From an uncultured Candidatus Saccharibacteria bacterium (GTDB lineage Bacteria; Patescibacteriota; Saccharimonadia; Saccharimonadales; Saccharimonadaceae): 26,318 nt of DNA. The stretch spans positions 1 through 26,318 of the forward strand of contig CAMUQR010000004.1 in assembly GCA_947097085.1 (NCBI GenBank), written 5' to 3'. Every line of letters starts with the position of its first letter. Within the stretch, counting starts at the first letter, position 1. Below the pieces are notes generated by a model. That model did no database searches. It had not been told where the DNA came from and saw nothing but the letters and a program-made list of their open reading frames with translations. Below, piece by piece: positions 1 to 7,805 of this stretch. Position numbers and translations under genes: made by a program.

Positions 1-173
1 AAGGCTTTTTCGGCACGCAGAAACTTCTCGTTTTTGATAGCGTCCTGAGCAACCTGCCAGAAATTTTCGATGCGTGACAAAACATGCTCGCTAGTGCGAT
101 CGATACGCTTCTTGGGTTCTTTAAAAAAGAGTAGCCCGATGCCGACAACTGAGATTAAAATTAGTCCTAACAT
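1..173 (-). CDS. N-terminal fragment of a membrane-anchored protein, function unknown
   Basis: This gene is cut by the window edge; the first 57 codons are visible. The product starts MLGLILISVVGIGLLFF, a single hydrophobic segment of about 17 residues. A basic stretch (KEPKKR) follows, and then a helical region (SRIENFWQVAQDAIKNEKF, then LRAEKA). One membrane anchor followed by an amphipathic helix pair rich in Ala, Lys and Glu resembles small TPR-type anchored proteins, but too little is visible to claim that. It is the last gene in the direction of transcription and has its own extended -10 promoter at 191-199, which gives a leader of only about 10 nt with no Shine-Dalgarno sequence. I chose the ATG at 173 because the anchor begins there and it lies closest to the promoter. 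Confidence 0.6.
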   Translation of the reverse strand, partial: MLGLILISVVGIGLLFFKEPKKRIDRTSEHVLSRIENFWQVAQDAIKNEKFLRAEKA

Positions 174-190
174 AATAATGTGATAGCTCT

Positions 191-199
191 ATTATAGCA
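191..199 (-). promoter_or_regulatory. Extended -10 promoter (TGCTATAAT) for the gene at 1-173
   Basis: On the minus strand the sequence reads TGCTATAAT, a perfect TGn plus TATAAT. It lies just after the holB stop at 213 and 17 nt before the ATG at 173. No good -35 is visible; the extended -10 may compensate. The predicted transcript starts near 184, leaving a very short leader. Confidence 0.6.
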
Positions 200-212
200 T
201 TTTTGTGTAAAA

Positions 213-1070
213 TTACATAACCGCTTCGAGCAGGCAGAGGCGAACGGCACAATTCTGCTGGAGGCGAGTCAGTGCGGTCAGCCATTTGGTGGCGCGGGTG
301 AAGTGATTGGTGGTGGCTTTGGTAATGGCGATGGTGTGGTGGATTTTTAAAACTAGTTGCACTAGAGTGATGGCTTCATCGCGAGAATTGAAGTAATTTT
401 TGACGATTAGTAAGGCTTCAGCGGGTTTGGCGGTCAGGAGTTGGCGGGCGTCGGTAGCGATTTGGATATGGTGACCGGCCAGTTCGTCATTGTGAATCAA
501 CTCGAGCAGTAATTGTAAATTATCTTGCGCCAAAAACAATAATTGTTGTTGTTTGGTGGCGTCGAGGTGCGGATAATTAGTTTTTAAAAAAGTGGTTAAT
601 GCGAGTTTGACAATTGGACGAAGCTTGATTGTCTGGGTGCGCGAACGGACGGTGGTTAATAAGCGATTTGGTGTGGACGATAATAGCACTAAAAATATGC
701 CGGAATTAGGTTCTTCAAGTAGTTTTAAAAGCGAGTTTTGGGCACTGGCGGTCATAGTCTCGGCTTGCATGATTAAAAACCAGCGTTTTTTGTCAGTGGT
801 GGTGATTGATTTTTCGATGATAGCGCGCGTGGCGTCGATTTTGATTTTGCCAGTCTCGTCGGGCGTGGTGATGAGGACTGGTTCGCCTTTAGCCTGGCAT
901 TTTTGCACGATGAAGTGTTTGGCGAGCTCTAGCTCGGCATTAGTGCGAGCGGTAATCAAACTGCTATTAGCGCCCGATTTTAAAAACGAACAAATCTGAT
1001 GCTGATTATCCTGCGACAATAAGCTGTCAAATTCAGCTAAATCGGTGGTAGTGTCGGCTAGTTTTGCCAT
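213..1070 (-). CDS. holB: DNA polymerase III delta prime subunit (clamp-loader AAA+ type protein)
   Basis: The 285-residue product has the delta-prime/DnaX-like signature at about residues 110-144. This includes AQNSLLKLLEEP (the conserved NALLKTLEEP motif), then LLSSTPNRLL and TTVRSR, the SRC/SRT sensor region. Delta prime is a non-ATPase arm of the clamp loader that helps place the sliding clamp on primed DNA. I see no Walker A P-loop and no zinc cysteine cluster, as expected for a subunit that does not hydrolyse ATP. It is somewhat short for the family (usually 300-330). Its ATG lies 13 nt inside the end of the pseudouridine synthase gene, so the two are probably translationally coupled. 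A short gamma/tau-like paralogue is the alternative, but the missing P-loop argues against it. Confidence 0.8.
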   Translation of the reverse strand: MAKLADTTTDLAEFDSLLSQDNQHQICSFLKSGANSSLITARTNAELELAKHFIVQKCQAKGEPVLITTPDETGKIKIDATRAIIEKSITTTDKKRWFLIMQAETMTASAQNSLLKLLEEPNSGIFLVLLSSTPNRLLTTVRSRTQTIKLRPIVKLALTTFLKTNYPHLDATKQQQLLFLAQDNLQLLLELIHNDELAGHHIQIATDARQLLTAKPAEALLIVKNYFNSRDEAITLVQLVLKIHHTIAITKATTNHFTRATKWLTALTRLQQNCAVRLCLLEAVM

Positions 1071-2200
1071 GGTGCGAACTCGCTAGGTAATGGCGCAGTG
1101 ATGGTTAAGTGCTGACAGTCAGGTGTTTGAAACTCAATTGTCTCGGCGTGAAGCATAACGCGCGAATATCTTTCACCACCATAGAGATAATCACCAAGAA
1201 TCGGCAGATTAAGATAACTCATGTGAACGCGTAATTGATGAGTGCGTCCGGTTTGTGGTTGGAGTTTGACGAGGTGCTGGTGGTCGAGGGATTTGATAAT
1301 CTGATAAGTGGTGACGGCCGGTTTACCACTGGCGTCAACCACAAACTTGCCGGCGTTTTTGAGCGAGCGCTTGAGTGGTAGGTCAATTTTGGCTTGATGA
1401 TGTTTCGGGTATCCAGTCACAACGGCGTAGTAAGTTTTGTGAACTTGGCGGTCTTTGAATTGCTGTTTTAGAAAGTCGGCTGTAGTTTGGTTTTTAGCTA
1501 AAATCATCACGCCACTAGTCGTGCGATCGAGGCGATGGACAATGCCGTCGCGATAATTGTCGGTAGCAAAATCGCCGTGCTGACGGATAAAATCAGCCAC
1601 GGTGAACTCGTCGTCGCTTGATTGATGAGTGGCATGGCTTAAGACGCCAGCTGGTTTGTTGATAACCATTAGGTCGGCATTTTCAAATAAAATCTCAAAT
1701 TGTTGCGGTTGTTTGATGGTGGCGGCGGCGGTGTCGATAGTGACGTCATCGAGTTTTGGATTGATTAGTTTTTTGGGCGAAATGACGGTTTGGTGATTGA
1801 CGCTGACTTGACCGTTTTTGATGAGTTTTTGTAGTTTGGCACGTGATAATTCTGGATGTTGGCTGACAAGATATAGGTCGAGTCGAGTCTGTTCGAAGTT
1901 GCGAGCTAATAAATAGCAAGTTTTTTGATGAAACGGCAAACCAAAACTGCCCGGTAAATCAGGATTTTCGAAGATTTTCAGCTCGTTAGCTGGCCACGGT
2001 GCTAGCTTAGCGATGGCTTTGGTGTCATCATCAAGCGTTGCGTTAAACAAAATCGCCCAGGTTTTTTTGTCATGGACAAATTGATACAACACTGAAAACT
2101 CACTCGGCGAGGAATGAGTTAGTTGATCAATTTTTGAGTCGGGACTTAAGATGCCGAATTTAGCGAGGACTTGCCGAACTTCTTTGATTTGGAATTTCAT
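1058..2200 (-). CDS. RluA-family ribosomal RNA pseudouridine synthase with an N-terminal extension
   Basis: The 380-residue protein isomerises uridine to pseudouridine in RNA, probably 23S rRNA. An S4-like RNA-binding domain spans about 106-150 (RLDLYLVSQHPELSRAKLQK onward). It is followed by the catalytic domain with GIVHRLDRTTSGVM, in which Asp225 of HRLD is the expected nucleophile, and a later QTGRTHQLRVHM motif that is also conserved in RluA, RluC and RluD. The first 100 residues precede the S4 domain and are unusual: RluD-type enzymes normally begin close to the S4 domain. I do not recognise this extension. The gene sits between trpS (7-nt gap) and holB (overlap), apparently in one operon. 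The target position in rRNA cannot be read from sequence. Confidence 0.88.
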   Translation of the reverse strand: MKFQIKEVRQVLAKFGILSPDSKIDQLTHSSPSEFSVLYQFVHDKKTWAILFNATLDDDTKAIAKLAPWPANELKIFENPDLPGSFGLPFHQKTCYLLARNFEQTRLDLYLVSQHPELSRAKLQKLIKNGQVSVNHQTVISPKKLINPKLDDVTIDTAAATIKQPQQFEILFENADLMVINKPAGVLSHATHQSSDDEFTVADFIRQHGDFATDNYRDGIVHRLDRTTSGVMILAKNQTTADFLKQQFKDRQVHKTYYAVVTGYPKHHQAKIDLPLKRSLKNAGKFVVDASGKPAVTTYQIIKSLDHQHLVKLQPQTGRTHQLRVHMSYLNLPILGDYLYGGERYSRVMLHAETIEFQTPDCQHLTITAPLPSEFAPWQN

Positions 2201-2206
2201 GATGCG

Positions 2207-3238
2207 CTACTCACCTGTTTTAAAATAATTGATTTGCATGGCGGTTTTGACTTCGTCGAGCGTGGTGGCCGCAACTTGTTCAGCCTGCTGACTACCGCGT
2301 TTCAAGATCTCATAAATTGCCTGCGGGTCTTTAGCGAGTTCAGCACGGCGTTGGCGAATTGGTGCCAGGACTTGGTCAAGCACTTCAATCAGATATTTTT
2401 TAACAGCGACATCACCTAGTCCGCCCCGCTGGTAATGAGCTTTGAGTTCGGCGACCTTGGCTTTGTCATCAGCAAAAATATCGAGATAAGCAAAAACAAC
2501 ATTACCCTCGATTTTGCCCGGATCATCGACTCGAAGATGGTCAGGGTCAGTGTACATTTGCATTACTTTATCACACATTCCCTCAAACGAATCACCGAGG
2601 TAGATGCCATTATTGAGGCTTTTGCTCATCTTATCGTCGAGACCATTAATGCCTGGCAGACGACGTTCAATGCCCTCTGGTGGCAAAATCGCCTTGGGTT
2701 CAACCAAAACATCTTGCTTGTAAGTTTGATTAAAACTACGGGCAATTTCACGGGTTAGTTCAATCATCGGTAGTTGATCCTCACCAACTGGCACGTGGGT
2801 GGCCTTAAAGGCGGTGATATCGGCAGCCTGGGAAATTGGATAAAACACAAAGCCACTTGGCACGCCTGCCCCAAAATCTTTTTGTTTAATCTCGGTTTTG
2901 ACAGTTGGGTTGCGTTCGAGGCGCGCAATCGAGACTAGATTGGCGTAATATAACGCTAGCTCAGGTAGCTGCGGAATTTGGCTTTGGATGAAGATGGTGG
3001 TTTTGGCTGGGTCGAGACCAACAGCTAAATAATCCAGCGCCACCTCGAGTATATTGCGACGCACTTTATCAGGGTTTTTGGCGTTATCGGTTAAAGCCTG
3101 GGCATCAGCAATCATCACAAAAGTTTGATATCGGCCGGAATTTTGTAATTCGACGCGGTTTTTGAGCGAGCCAACATAGTGACCAATGTGCAATTGGCCA
3201 GTTGGTCGGTCGCCGGTCAAGATAATGGGCTTTGTCAT
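2207..3238 (-). CDS. trpS: Tryptophanyl-tRNA synthetase
   Basis: This class Ic aminoacyl-tRNA synthetase charges tRNA-Trp. The 343-residue product has the HIGH motif at 17-20 within GDRPTGQLHIGHYVGSL, and KMSKS at 203-207 in LDDKMSKSLNN. The GDRPTG start resembles the subgroup with that motif rather than the SGxQPSG form of E. coli and Bacillus. Length is typical. A clear Shine-Dalgarno sequence (AGAGG, 7 nt before the ATG) supports the start at 3238. The gene has its own extended -10 promoter at 3265-3273, overlapping the stop codon of the upstream hydrolase gene, and it leads a trpS-pseudouridine synthase-holB operon. Confidence 0.95.
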   Translation of the reverse strand: MTKPIILTGDRPTGQLHIGHYVGSLKNRVELQNSGRYQTFVMIADAQALTDNAKNPDKVRRNILEVALDYLAVGLDPAKTTIFIQSQIPQLPELALYYANLVSIARLERNPTVKTEIKQKDFGAGVPSGFVFYPISQAADITAFKATHVPVGEDQLPMIELTREIARSFNQTYKQDVLVEPKAILPPEGIERRLPGINGLDDKMSKSLNNGIYLGDSFEGMCDKVMQMYTDPDHLRVDDPGKIEGNVVFAYLDIFADDKAKVAELKAHYQRGGLGDVAVKKYLIEVLDQVLAPIRQRRAELAKDPQAIYEILKRGSQQAEQVAATTLDEVKTAMQINYFKTGE

Positions 3239-3264
3239 AAAAATACCTCTGGTTACTTATTCTA

Positions 3265-3273
3265 ATTATATCA
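3265..3273 (-). promoter_or_regulatory. Extended -10 promoter (TGATATAAT) for trpS
   Basis: The minus strand reads TGATATAAT, a full extended -10 element. Its TGA doubles as the stop codon of the hydrolase gene. The transcript should start near 3258, giving a leader of about 20 nt that contains the AGAGG ribosome binding site. Confidence 0.6.
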
Positions 3274-4062
3274 TTTTTTCAAGATAGTTTTGAGTCGTTT
3301 GATGGCTTTTTTCGCTAAGAAATAACGCACTTGGTGCATGGCTAAGGTTGATTCAATGGTGATTTTATCGTTAATATCGCGCAGTGGCAAAAAATTATCA
3401 GCCACAATTAGTGGGTCTAAAACGCCATATATGATATGTGCCGGAATTTTTAAAGTCGCGAGCTTAGCAAAAGTATCTTGTTTAATAATGGCGGTACGCA
3501 GTGATTTTGCAAAGGCCTGTCGGGAGTGAGGTTTCATATTGCTAGTGTAGCCATAGAATATTTTGCCAATTTTGAAGGCAGTAGCTAGCAATTGATCGTT
3601 ATTGAGCATAGTTTGGTAGGAACTGCGTAGGAATTTTTCCTTAAGGTTGGAGCGTCGTAAATATATCGGTGGTGATATAAGCACTAATTCTGATACTAAC
3701 GGTTTGTAGCGACTTGCGAATTCGGTGGCGACGAGCGTTCCCATGGAGTGGCCGATTATAATCACTGGTTTAAAATTGATCAGTTTGTTGTTTTTAAATA
3801 AAGTCAAAAATAAAGAACGCGCCTGATCCTCGAGACTGTATTTGAGCCATTCACTAGCTTTGGAATCGCCGAATCCGAGTAGATCGACTTTGATGATTTG
3901 GCAGTCTTTCTTAAATTCGCGCTCCACCCGACTCCACATCAAGCGCGAGACGCCGATACCATGAATAAAAATTAAGGTCGCCTTGTAGTTTTTAGGCGTT
4001 GAAATTTCCATATTCATCAGATTAGGCAGTTTGAAAACTTTGTATAATAATTTCGATAACAT
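3271..4062 (-). CDS. Alpha/beta hydrolase, probably cytoplasmic
   Basis: The 263-residue protein has the full layout of the alpha/beta hydrolase fold. The oxyanion HG motif is at 34-35 (FIHGIG), the nucleophile elbow is GHSMG with Ser106, the acid is likely Asp216 in GVLDPL, and the catalytic His is likely His243 in AMHQVRYF. No signal peptide is evident. The substrate cannot be told: esterases, lipases, haloperoxidase-like enzymes and C-C hydrolases share this pattern. The gene stands alone between the rpsI terminator and the trpS promoter. It appears to be transcribed without a leader, since its -10 element ends 8 nt before the ATG. It ends in TGA. Confidence 0.85.
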   Translation of the reverse strand: MLSKLLYKVFKLPNLMNMEISTPKNYKATLIFIHGIGVSRLMWSRVEREFKKDCQIIKVDLLGFGDSKASEWLKYSLEDQARSLFLTLFKNNKLINFKPVIIIGHSMGTLVATEFASRYKPLVSELVLISPPIYLRRSNLKEKFLRSSYQTMLNNDQLLATAFKIGKIFYGYTSNMKPHSRQAFAKSLRTAIIKQDTFAKLATLKIPAHIIYGVLDPLIVADNFLPLRDINDKITIESTLAMHQVRYFLAKKAIKRLKTILKK

Positions 4063-4070
4063 CGTTTGAT

Positions 4071-4079
4071 ATTATACCA
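4071..4079 (-). promoter_or_regulatory. Extended -10 promoter (TGGTATAAT) predicting a leaderless hydrolase mRNA
   Basis: The minus strand reads TGGTATAAT and then 8 nt before the ATG at 4062. A start about 7 nt downstream of the -10 falls at or next to the A of ATG, leaving no room for a ribosome binding site. The element abuts the U-tract of the preceding terminator. Confidence 0.6.
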
Positions 4080-4080
4080 T

Positions 4081-4117
4081 AAAAAATTCCACTCCGCCAT
4101 GAGACGTAGTGGAATTT
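4081..4117 (-). terminator. Rho-independent terminator after rpsI
   Basis: A 10-bp perfect stem is formed by 4108-4117 and 4084-4093 (AAATTCCACT and AGTGGAATTT on the minus strand), with a 14-nt loop and a run of T residues. It ends the long ribosomal operon 31 nt past the rpsI stop. Confidence 0.75.
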
Positions 4118-4147
4118 GATAATCGAGATAACGATTTGACCAAACAA

Positions 4148-4549
4148 TTAACGTTTTGAGAATTGTTCTTTTTTGCGAGCGGAGCGCAAACCGTATTTTT
4201 TGCGTTCTTTTTCGCGTGGGTCGCGTTTGAGCAGTTCAGCTTGTTTGAGCACTGGGCGCAAATCTGGTCCGTCAACTAGTAAAGCTTTCGCAATACCGAG
4301 TTTAATTGCACCAACTTGACCAGTCCAACCGCCACCTGAAACTTTTACGGACACGTCATATTCGCCTTGTTTGTTGACTAACACTAGTGGTGAAGTCAGC
4401 GCAGCGATTAATTTTTTGTCGTTTGAAAAGTATTCTTCTGGGGTTTGGTCGTTGATGGTCACTTTGCCTTTACCAGCGTATAAACGTACGCGAGCAGTAG
4501 CTGATTTGCGACGACCGAGGCCGTAGAAATATTTTTTATCAGTAGCCAT
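4148..4549 (-). CDS. rpsI: 30S ribosomal protein S9
   Basis: This 133-residue small-subunit protein carries the S9 hallmarks: FYGLGRRKSATARVRLY at the N-terminus, GGGWTGQVGAIKLGIAKAL in the middle, and the basic C-terminal tail KKYGLRSARKKEQFSKR. That tail reaches the P-site tRNA in the ribosome. The start codon overlaps the rplM stop by one base (TAATG), so translation is probably coupled. rpsI is the last gene of the ribosomal operon. Confidence 0.97.
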   Translation of the reverse strand: MATDKKYFYGLGRRKSATARVRLYAGKGKVTINDQTPEEYFSNDKKLIAALTSPLVLVNKQGEYDVSVKVSGGGWTGQVGAIKLGIAKALLVDGPDLRPVLKQAELLKRDPREKERKKYGLRSARKKEQFSKR

Positions 4550-5001
4550 TATTTAACCTCAACTTTCTTTGGAGCTTGAGCTTCGTGCATGTGGTCACTA
4601 CCAGCGTAAACTTTCAGGCGTGCCATACGGTCAGCTTGCAGTTTGTTTTTTGGTAGCATGCCTTTGACGGCGAACTCAACAATTCGTTCTGGGAACTTTT
4701 CGCGGAGTTCTTTGAGGCTTAGATCCTTAATTCCGCCAGGAAAACCTGAGTGTCGGAAATAGTGTTTTGCTAACTCTTTGTCACCAGTTGCTTGAACGTC
4801 TTTAGCGTTAATCACAACAACGTAGTCACCACCGTCAACATGTGGGGTGAAGGTAACTTTGTCTTTGCCGATCAAAAGTTTAGCAACGACAGTAGCCAGG
4901 CGACCAATGGTCATTTCGCTAGCATCAATCAAAAACCATTCGCGCTGAACGTCAGCTGGTTTTTGTGAGAAAGTTTTGTGTGCTTTGGTAATTTTAGCCA
5001 T
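4549..5001 (-). CDS. rplM: 50S ribosomal protein L13
   Basis: The 150-residue product matches L13 in REWFLIDASEMTIGRLAT, then GDYVVVINAKDV, and GMLPKNKLQADRM with YAGSDHMHEAQAP near the end. It is an early-assembly large-subunit protein. It overlaps both neighbours (rplQ and rpsI) by one base in TAATG junctions. The rplM-rpsI pair at the end of the alpha operon is a common bacterial arrangement. Confidence 0.97.
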   Translation of the reverse strand: MAKITKAHKTFSQKPADVQREWFLIDASEMTIGRLATVVAKLLIGKDKVTFTPHVDGGDYVVVINAKDVQATGDKELAKHYFRHSGFPGGIKDLSLKELREKFPERIVEFAVKGMLPKNKLQADRMARLKVYAGSDHMHEAQAPKKVEVK

Positions 5002-5444
5002 TATGCTTCCTCCTTAACTTCAGTTTTTTCAACTTTTTTGGCTTCAACAGGAGCTGGTTTGTCAGCTTCGGCTTCAGCGTCAAAATTGATTTCGTCAACG
5101 AATTCAACAATCGCCATTGGGGCGTTGTCACCAACGCGAGCGTCAGTTTTTTCCAGGCGCAAGTAGCCACTGGTCCGTTCGGTGAGTTGTGGAGCAATTG
5201 AGTCAACTAGGAAATTGCCAACTTTAACATCCAAAACTGCAATCACTTGGCGACGAGACGCGAGGTCACCTTGTTTAGCTTTTGTGATCAGTTTTTCGGT
5301 CATTGGTAAAATTTCTTTAGCTTTTGGTAAAGTAGTTTCAATTGCACCGTTAGTAATTAGCTGTTTGGCGAGGTTGCGAAACAGCGCTGTTCGTTGGTCG
5401 CGCTTGCGTCCGAGCTTGCGACCTTTGTATCCATGTCTGTGCAT
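5001..5444 (-). CDS. rplQ: 50S ribosomal protein L17
   Basis: L17 core at residues 1-115: MHRHGYKGRKLGRKRDQR, then ALFRNLAKQLITNGAIETT and the end motif RVGDNAPMAIVEFVDE. A variable acidic and lysine-rich tail of about 30 residues follows (AEADKPAPVEAKKVEKTEVK). It lies directly after rpoA, its usual neighbour, and its ATG overlaps the rpoA stop as TAATG. Confidence 0.97.
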   Translation of the reverse strand: MHRHGYKGRKLGRKRDQRTALFRNLAKQLITNGAIETTLPKAKEILPMTEKLITKAKQGDLASRRQVIAVLDVKVGNFLVDSIAPQLTERTSGYLRLEKTDARVGDNAPMAIVEFVDEINFDAEAEADKPAPVEAKKVEKTEVKEEA

Positions 5445-6367
5445 TATAGTTCTAACTCCGCTAATTTATTTTTTACTTCATCCAGCGCTTTTTGACCAAA
5501 GCCCTTTAGATCTTGTAAATCTTGTTCGCTCAAACTAATCAAGTCGTCCACGGTGCGGATGTCGTTGTTAATTAAAGCGTTGGTAGTGCGAGCTGATAGA
5601 TTCAAATCTTCGATTGAAGAGTTAAGTTCGCTCATCTCGTTTTCTTTGATTTTGCCAATTTCCTCACCGGCTTCGACAACAGTCGCACCAGCAAGTGATT
5701 GGTATTGATTGACTAAAATGGCAGCTGCTTCTTCAAAAGCTTGAGTTGGGGAAAGTGAGCCATCAGTGTCAATGGTAATTTCCAGTTTCTCGAGGTTGGT
5801 TTCTTGACCAACACGAGTGTCGGAAACTTTGTAGCGTACGCGTAAAACTGGGCTGAAGAACGCATCAATTGCAATCATGTCTGAGTGCAAGCGATCTTTG
5901 CTGGCTTCGTCGATGTTTTTGTAGCCACGACCCGCTTCTGCGACCATATCAATTTCCAAAGTGGTCTTTGGATTATCAATGGTGGCAATTACTTGGGTTG
6001 GGTTGACAATTTCCACATCGGCGTTGGTTTTAATGTCTGAGGCATAAACCACACCAGCGCCAGTTTTCTTAAGGGTTAATTCGATTGGAGCGTCAGAGTG
6101 AACGATCAAGTGGATGTTTTTAAGGTTTAAAATCACATCAACTAAATCTTCTTTCACGCCGTCCAGAGTGGTAAACTCATGAGTTGCTCCGTGAATTTTG
6201 GCAGCTACAATCGCGCCACCGCGAATGCTCGAGAGCAAAACGCGACGCAAACTGTTTCCTAGGGTGTTACCGTAACCGCGGTTAACAGGGCTGACTACGA
6301 CGGTCGCGCTGTTATCCGAATGCTCGATAACTTCTTTTAAGGTTGGATTGTAAATATTCTTTGCCAT
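5444..6367 (-). CDS. rpoA: DNA-directed RNA polymerase alpha subunit
   Basis: At 307 residues this is near the usual length (310-330). The N-terminal assembly domain covers about 1-230, with RGYGNTLGNSLRRVLLSS and the DxR/VGQETNLEKLEI region. A linker of about 15 residues follows, then a C-terminal domain from about 245 (SIEDLNLSARTTNAL, then GFGQKALDEVKNKL) that would contact promoter UP elements and activators. The dimer scaffolds assembly of beta and beta prime. It sits between rpsD and rplQ as in most bacterial alpha operons. Confidence 0.97.
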   Translation of the reverse strand: MAKNIYNPTLKEVIEHSDNSATVVVSPVNRGYGNTLGNSLRRVLLSSIRGGAIVAAKIHGATHEFTTLDGVKEDLVDVILNLKNIHLIVHSDAPIELTLKKTGAGVVYASDIKTNADVEIVNPTQVIATIDNPKTTLEIDMVAEAGRGYKNIDEASKDRLHSDMIAIDAFFSPVLRVRYKVSDTRVGQETNLEKLEITIDTDGSLSPTQAFEEAAAILVNQYQSLAGATVVEAGEEIGKIKENEMSELNSSIEDLNLSARTTNALINNDIRTVDDLISLSEQDLQDLKGFGQKALDEVKNKLAELEL

Positions 6368-6375
6368 TATTTCCC

Positions 6376-6993
6376 CTATCTTGAATAAAATTCAACAATC
6401 AATTGTTCGTTGATATCGTCCTCAGCCTCATCACGCTTTGGCAAACCGGTGATTTCGATAACCATTTTGTTTTGGTCAGATTTCAACCAGCTAAGTGGTT
6501 TTTGAACTGAGTTTTTTACTACTTCACTTAAGTTAGCAAAATAAGCTGATTTGGTGCTTTTTGCTCGAACTTCGATCTTATCGCCAGGTTTAACAGCGAT
6601 TGATGGAATGTTCACTCTCTTGCCGTTGAGCATAAAGTGACCGTGTGAAACCAACTGACGAGCAGCTCGACGGCTAGTTGCAAAACCGGCACGATACACG
6701 GCATTGTCCAAACGAGTTTCTAGCATTTGGAGTAGGTTCTCGCCGGCTAGACCTTGGCGTTTGGTAGCTTTTTTCATTAAGTTAGCGAATTGCTTTTCAA
6801 GTAAACCGTAAATACGGCGAACTTTTTGCTTTTCGCGCAACTGGGTTAGATACAGACTGCCTTTACCTTGGCGGTTGTGGGCGTGCTGACCTGGAATACC
6901 GCTCTTGCGCACCATAATTTTATGAGCTTTAGGGTGCAAAGCGTAGCCTTCACGACGGCTCTGTTTGACAATTGGTGAAATATCTCTAGCCAT
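6376..6993 (-). CDS. rpsD: 30S ribosomal protein S4
   Basis: The 205-residue protein contains the S4 RNA-binding domain (LETRLDNAVYRAGFATSRRA, then QLVSHGHFMLNGKRV) after an N-terminal domain that starts MARDISPIVKQSRREG. The N-terminal region has no cysteines, so this is the zinc-free form. S4 starts assembly of the 30S body and in several bacteria represses the alpha operon; no such binding site was identified here. The start at 6993 lies 3 nt after the rpsK stop. Confidence 0.97.
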   Translation of the reverse strand: MARDISPIVKQSRREGYALHPKAHKIMVRKSGIPGQHAHNRQGKGSLYLTQLREKQKVRRIYGLLEKQFANLMKKATKRQGLAGENLLQMLETRLDNAVYRAGFATSRRAARQLVSHGHFMLNGKRVNIPSIAVKPGDKIEVRAKSTKSAYFANLSEVVKNSVQKPLSWLKSDQNKMVIEITGLPKRDEAEDDINEQLIVEFYSR

Positions 6994-6996
6994 TGT

Positions 6997-7404
6997 TTAT
7001 GCTCTCCTTGCTTTCTTAGGACGAACGCCACCGTGTGGGACGCCAGTCACATCTTTGATTGATTCAACTTTGATTTCAACACCGCTCATCGCACGAATTG
7101 CAGCATCACGACCGAGGCCGACGCCTTTAACAAATACATCAACGCTCGAGAGGTTGTGCTTGTCTTTAGCGATGGTGGCAGCTTTTTCAGCAGCAATTTG
7201 CGCTGCGTAAGCAGTACCTTTTTTAGAACCGCGGAAGCCACAAGCCCCAGCACTTGATTGGCTTAAGACATTACCTTTTTTATCAGTAAAAGTCACGATT
7301 GTGTTATTAAAAGTTGATTGCACGTGCAATTTACCAGTTGGTACGGCTACACGTTGCTTTTTGCTGCGCTTAGCAGCTTTTGGTTTGTTTACTTCATTTG
7401 CCAT
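6997..7404 (-). CDS. rpsK: 30S ribosomal protein S11
   Basis: The 135-residue product has the S11 signatures GKLHVQSTFNNTIVTFTDKK, GACGFRGSKKGTAYAAQIAA and the C-terminal DVTGVPHGGVRPKKARR. It lies in the 30S platform near the mRNA exit. It follows rpsM after a 12-nt gap and precedes rpsD. Confidence 0.97.
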   Translation of the reverse strand: MANEVNKPKAAKRSKKQRVAVPTGKLHVQSTFNNTIVTFTDKKGNVLSQSSAGACGFRGSKKGTAYAAQIAAEKAATIAKDKHNLSSVDVFVKGVGLGRDAAIRAMSGVEIKVESIKDVTGVPHGGVRPKKARRA

Positions 7405-7416
7405 CTGCTAATTCTC

Positions 7417-7803
7417 CTATGTCTTAGACGCAGCCTTTGGCTGTGCTCCACCAACTGCAATTGCCTTACCCTTACGAGTTCGTGCATTCGTTCGGGTTCG
7501 CTGTCCACGGACTGGTAAACCAGCAATGTGTCGTGTTCCCTTATAGCACTTGATGTCTTTTAATCGTTTGATATTGTTGGTCACCAAGCGCTGTAAGTCA
7601 CCTTCTACGGTGTAATCACGGTCAATAATTTCGCGTAATTTTTGCTCTTCAGTCTCGGTGAGATCCTTTACCCGAGTGGTCGGCTCGATTTTAGCCGCCG
7701 CAAGGATAGCTAATGCGCTGGTCGGACCGATACCATGAATGTAGGTAAGTGCGATCTGAACCTGCTTGTCTGATGGGATTACAACCCCAGAGATCCTAGC
7801 CAT
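7417..7803 (-). CDS. rpsM: 30S ribosomal protein S13
   Basis: The 128-residue protein shows the helix-hairpin-helix-like start ARISGVVIPSDKQVQIALTY and the region GIGPTSALAIL. Its basic end (GTRHIAGLPVRGQRTRTNAR, then RKGKAIAVGG) reaches the decoding-site tRNAs and bridges to L5. The start lies 2 nt past the rpmJ stop, the canonical rpmJ-rpsM order. Confidence 0.97.
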   Translation of the reverse strand: MARISGVVIPSDKQVQIALTYIHGIGPTSALAILAAAKIEPTTRVKDLTETEEQKLREIIDRDYTVEGDLQRLVTNNIKRLKDIKCYKGTRHIAGLPVRGQRTRTNARTRKGKAIAVGGAQPKAASKT

Positions 7804-7805
7804 TC

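Noticed and set aside
592..999. Plus-strand open frame of 135 codons over holB
   Set aside because: It is the mirror of a conserved coding region, has no family motifs or ribosome binding site, and lies within a fully minus-strand operon.
3271..3273. Possible UGA recoding, as in Gracilibacteria/Absconditabacteria
   Set aside because: UGA ends the hydrolase and an ABC ATPase gene at natural family ends, and no conserved gene here has an internal UGA.
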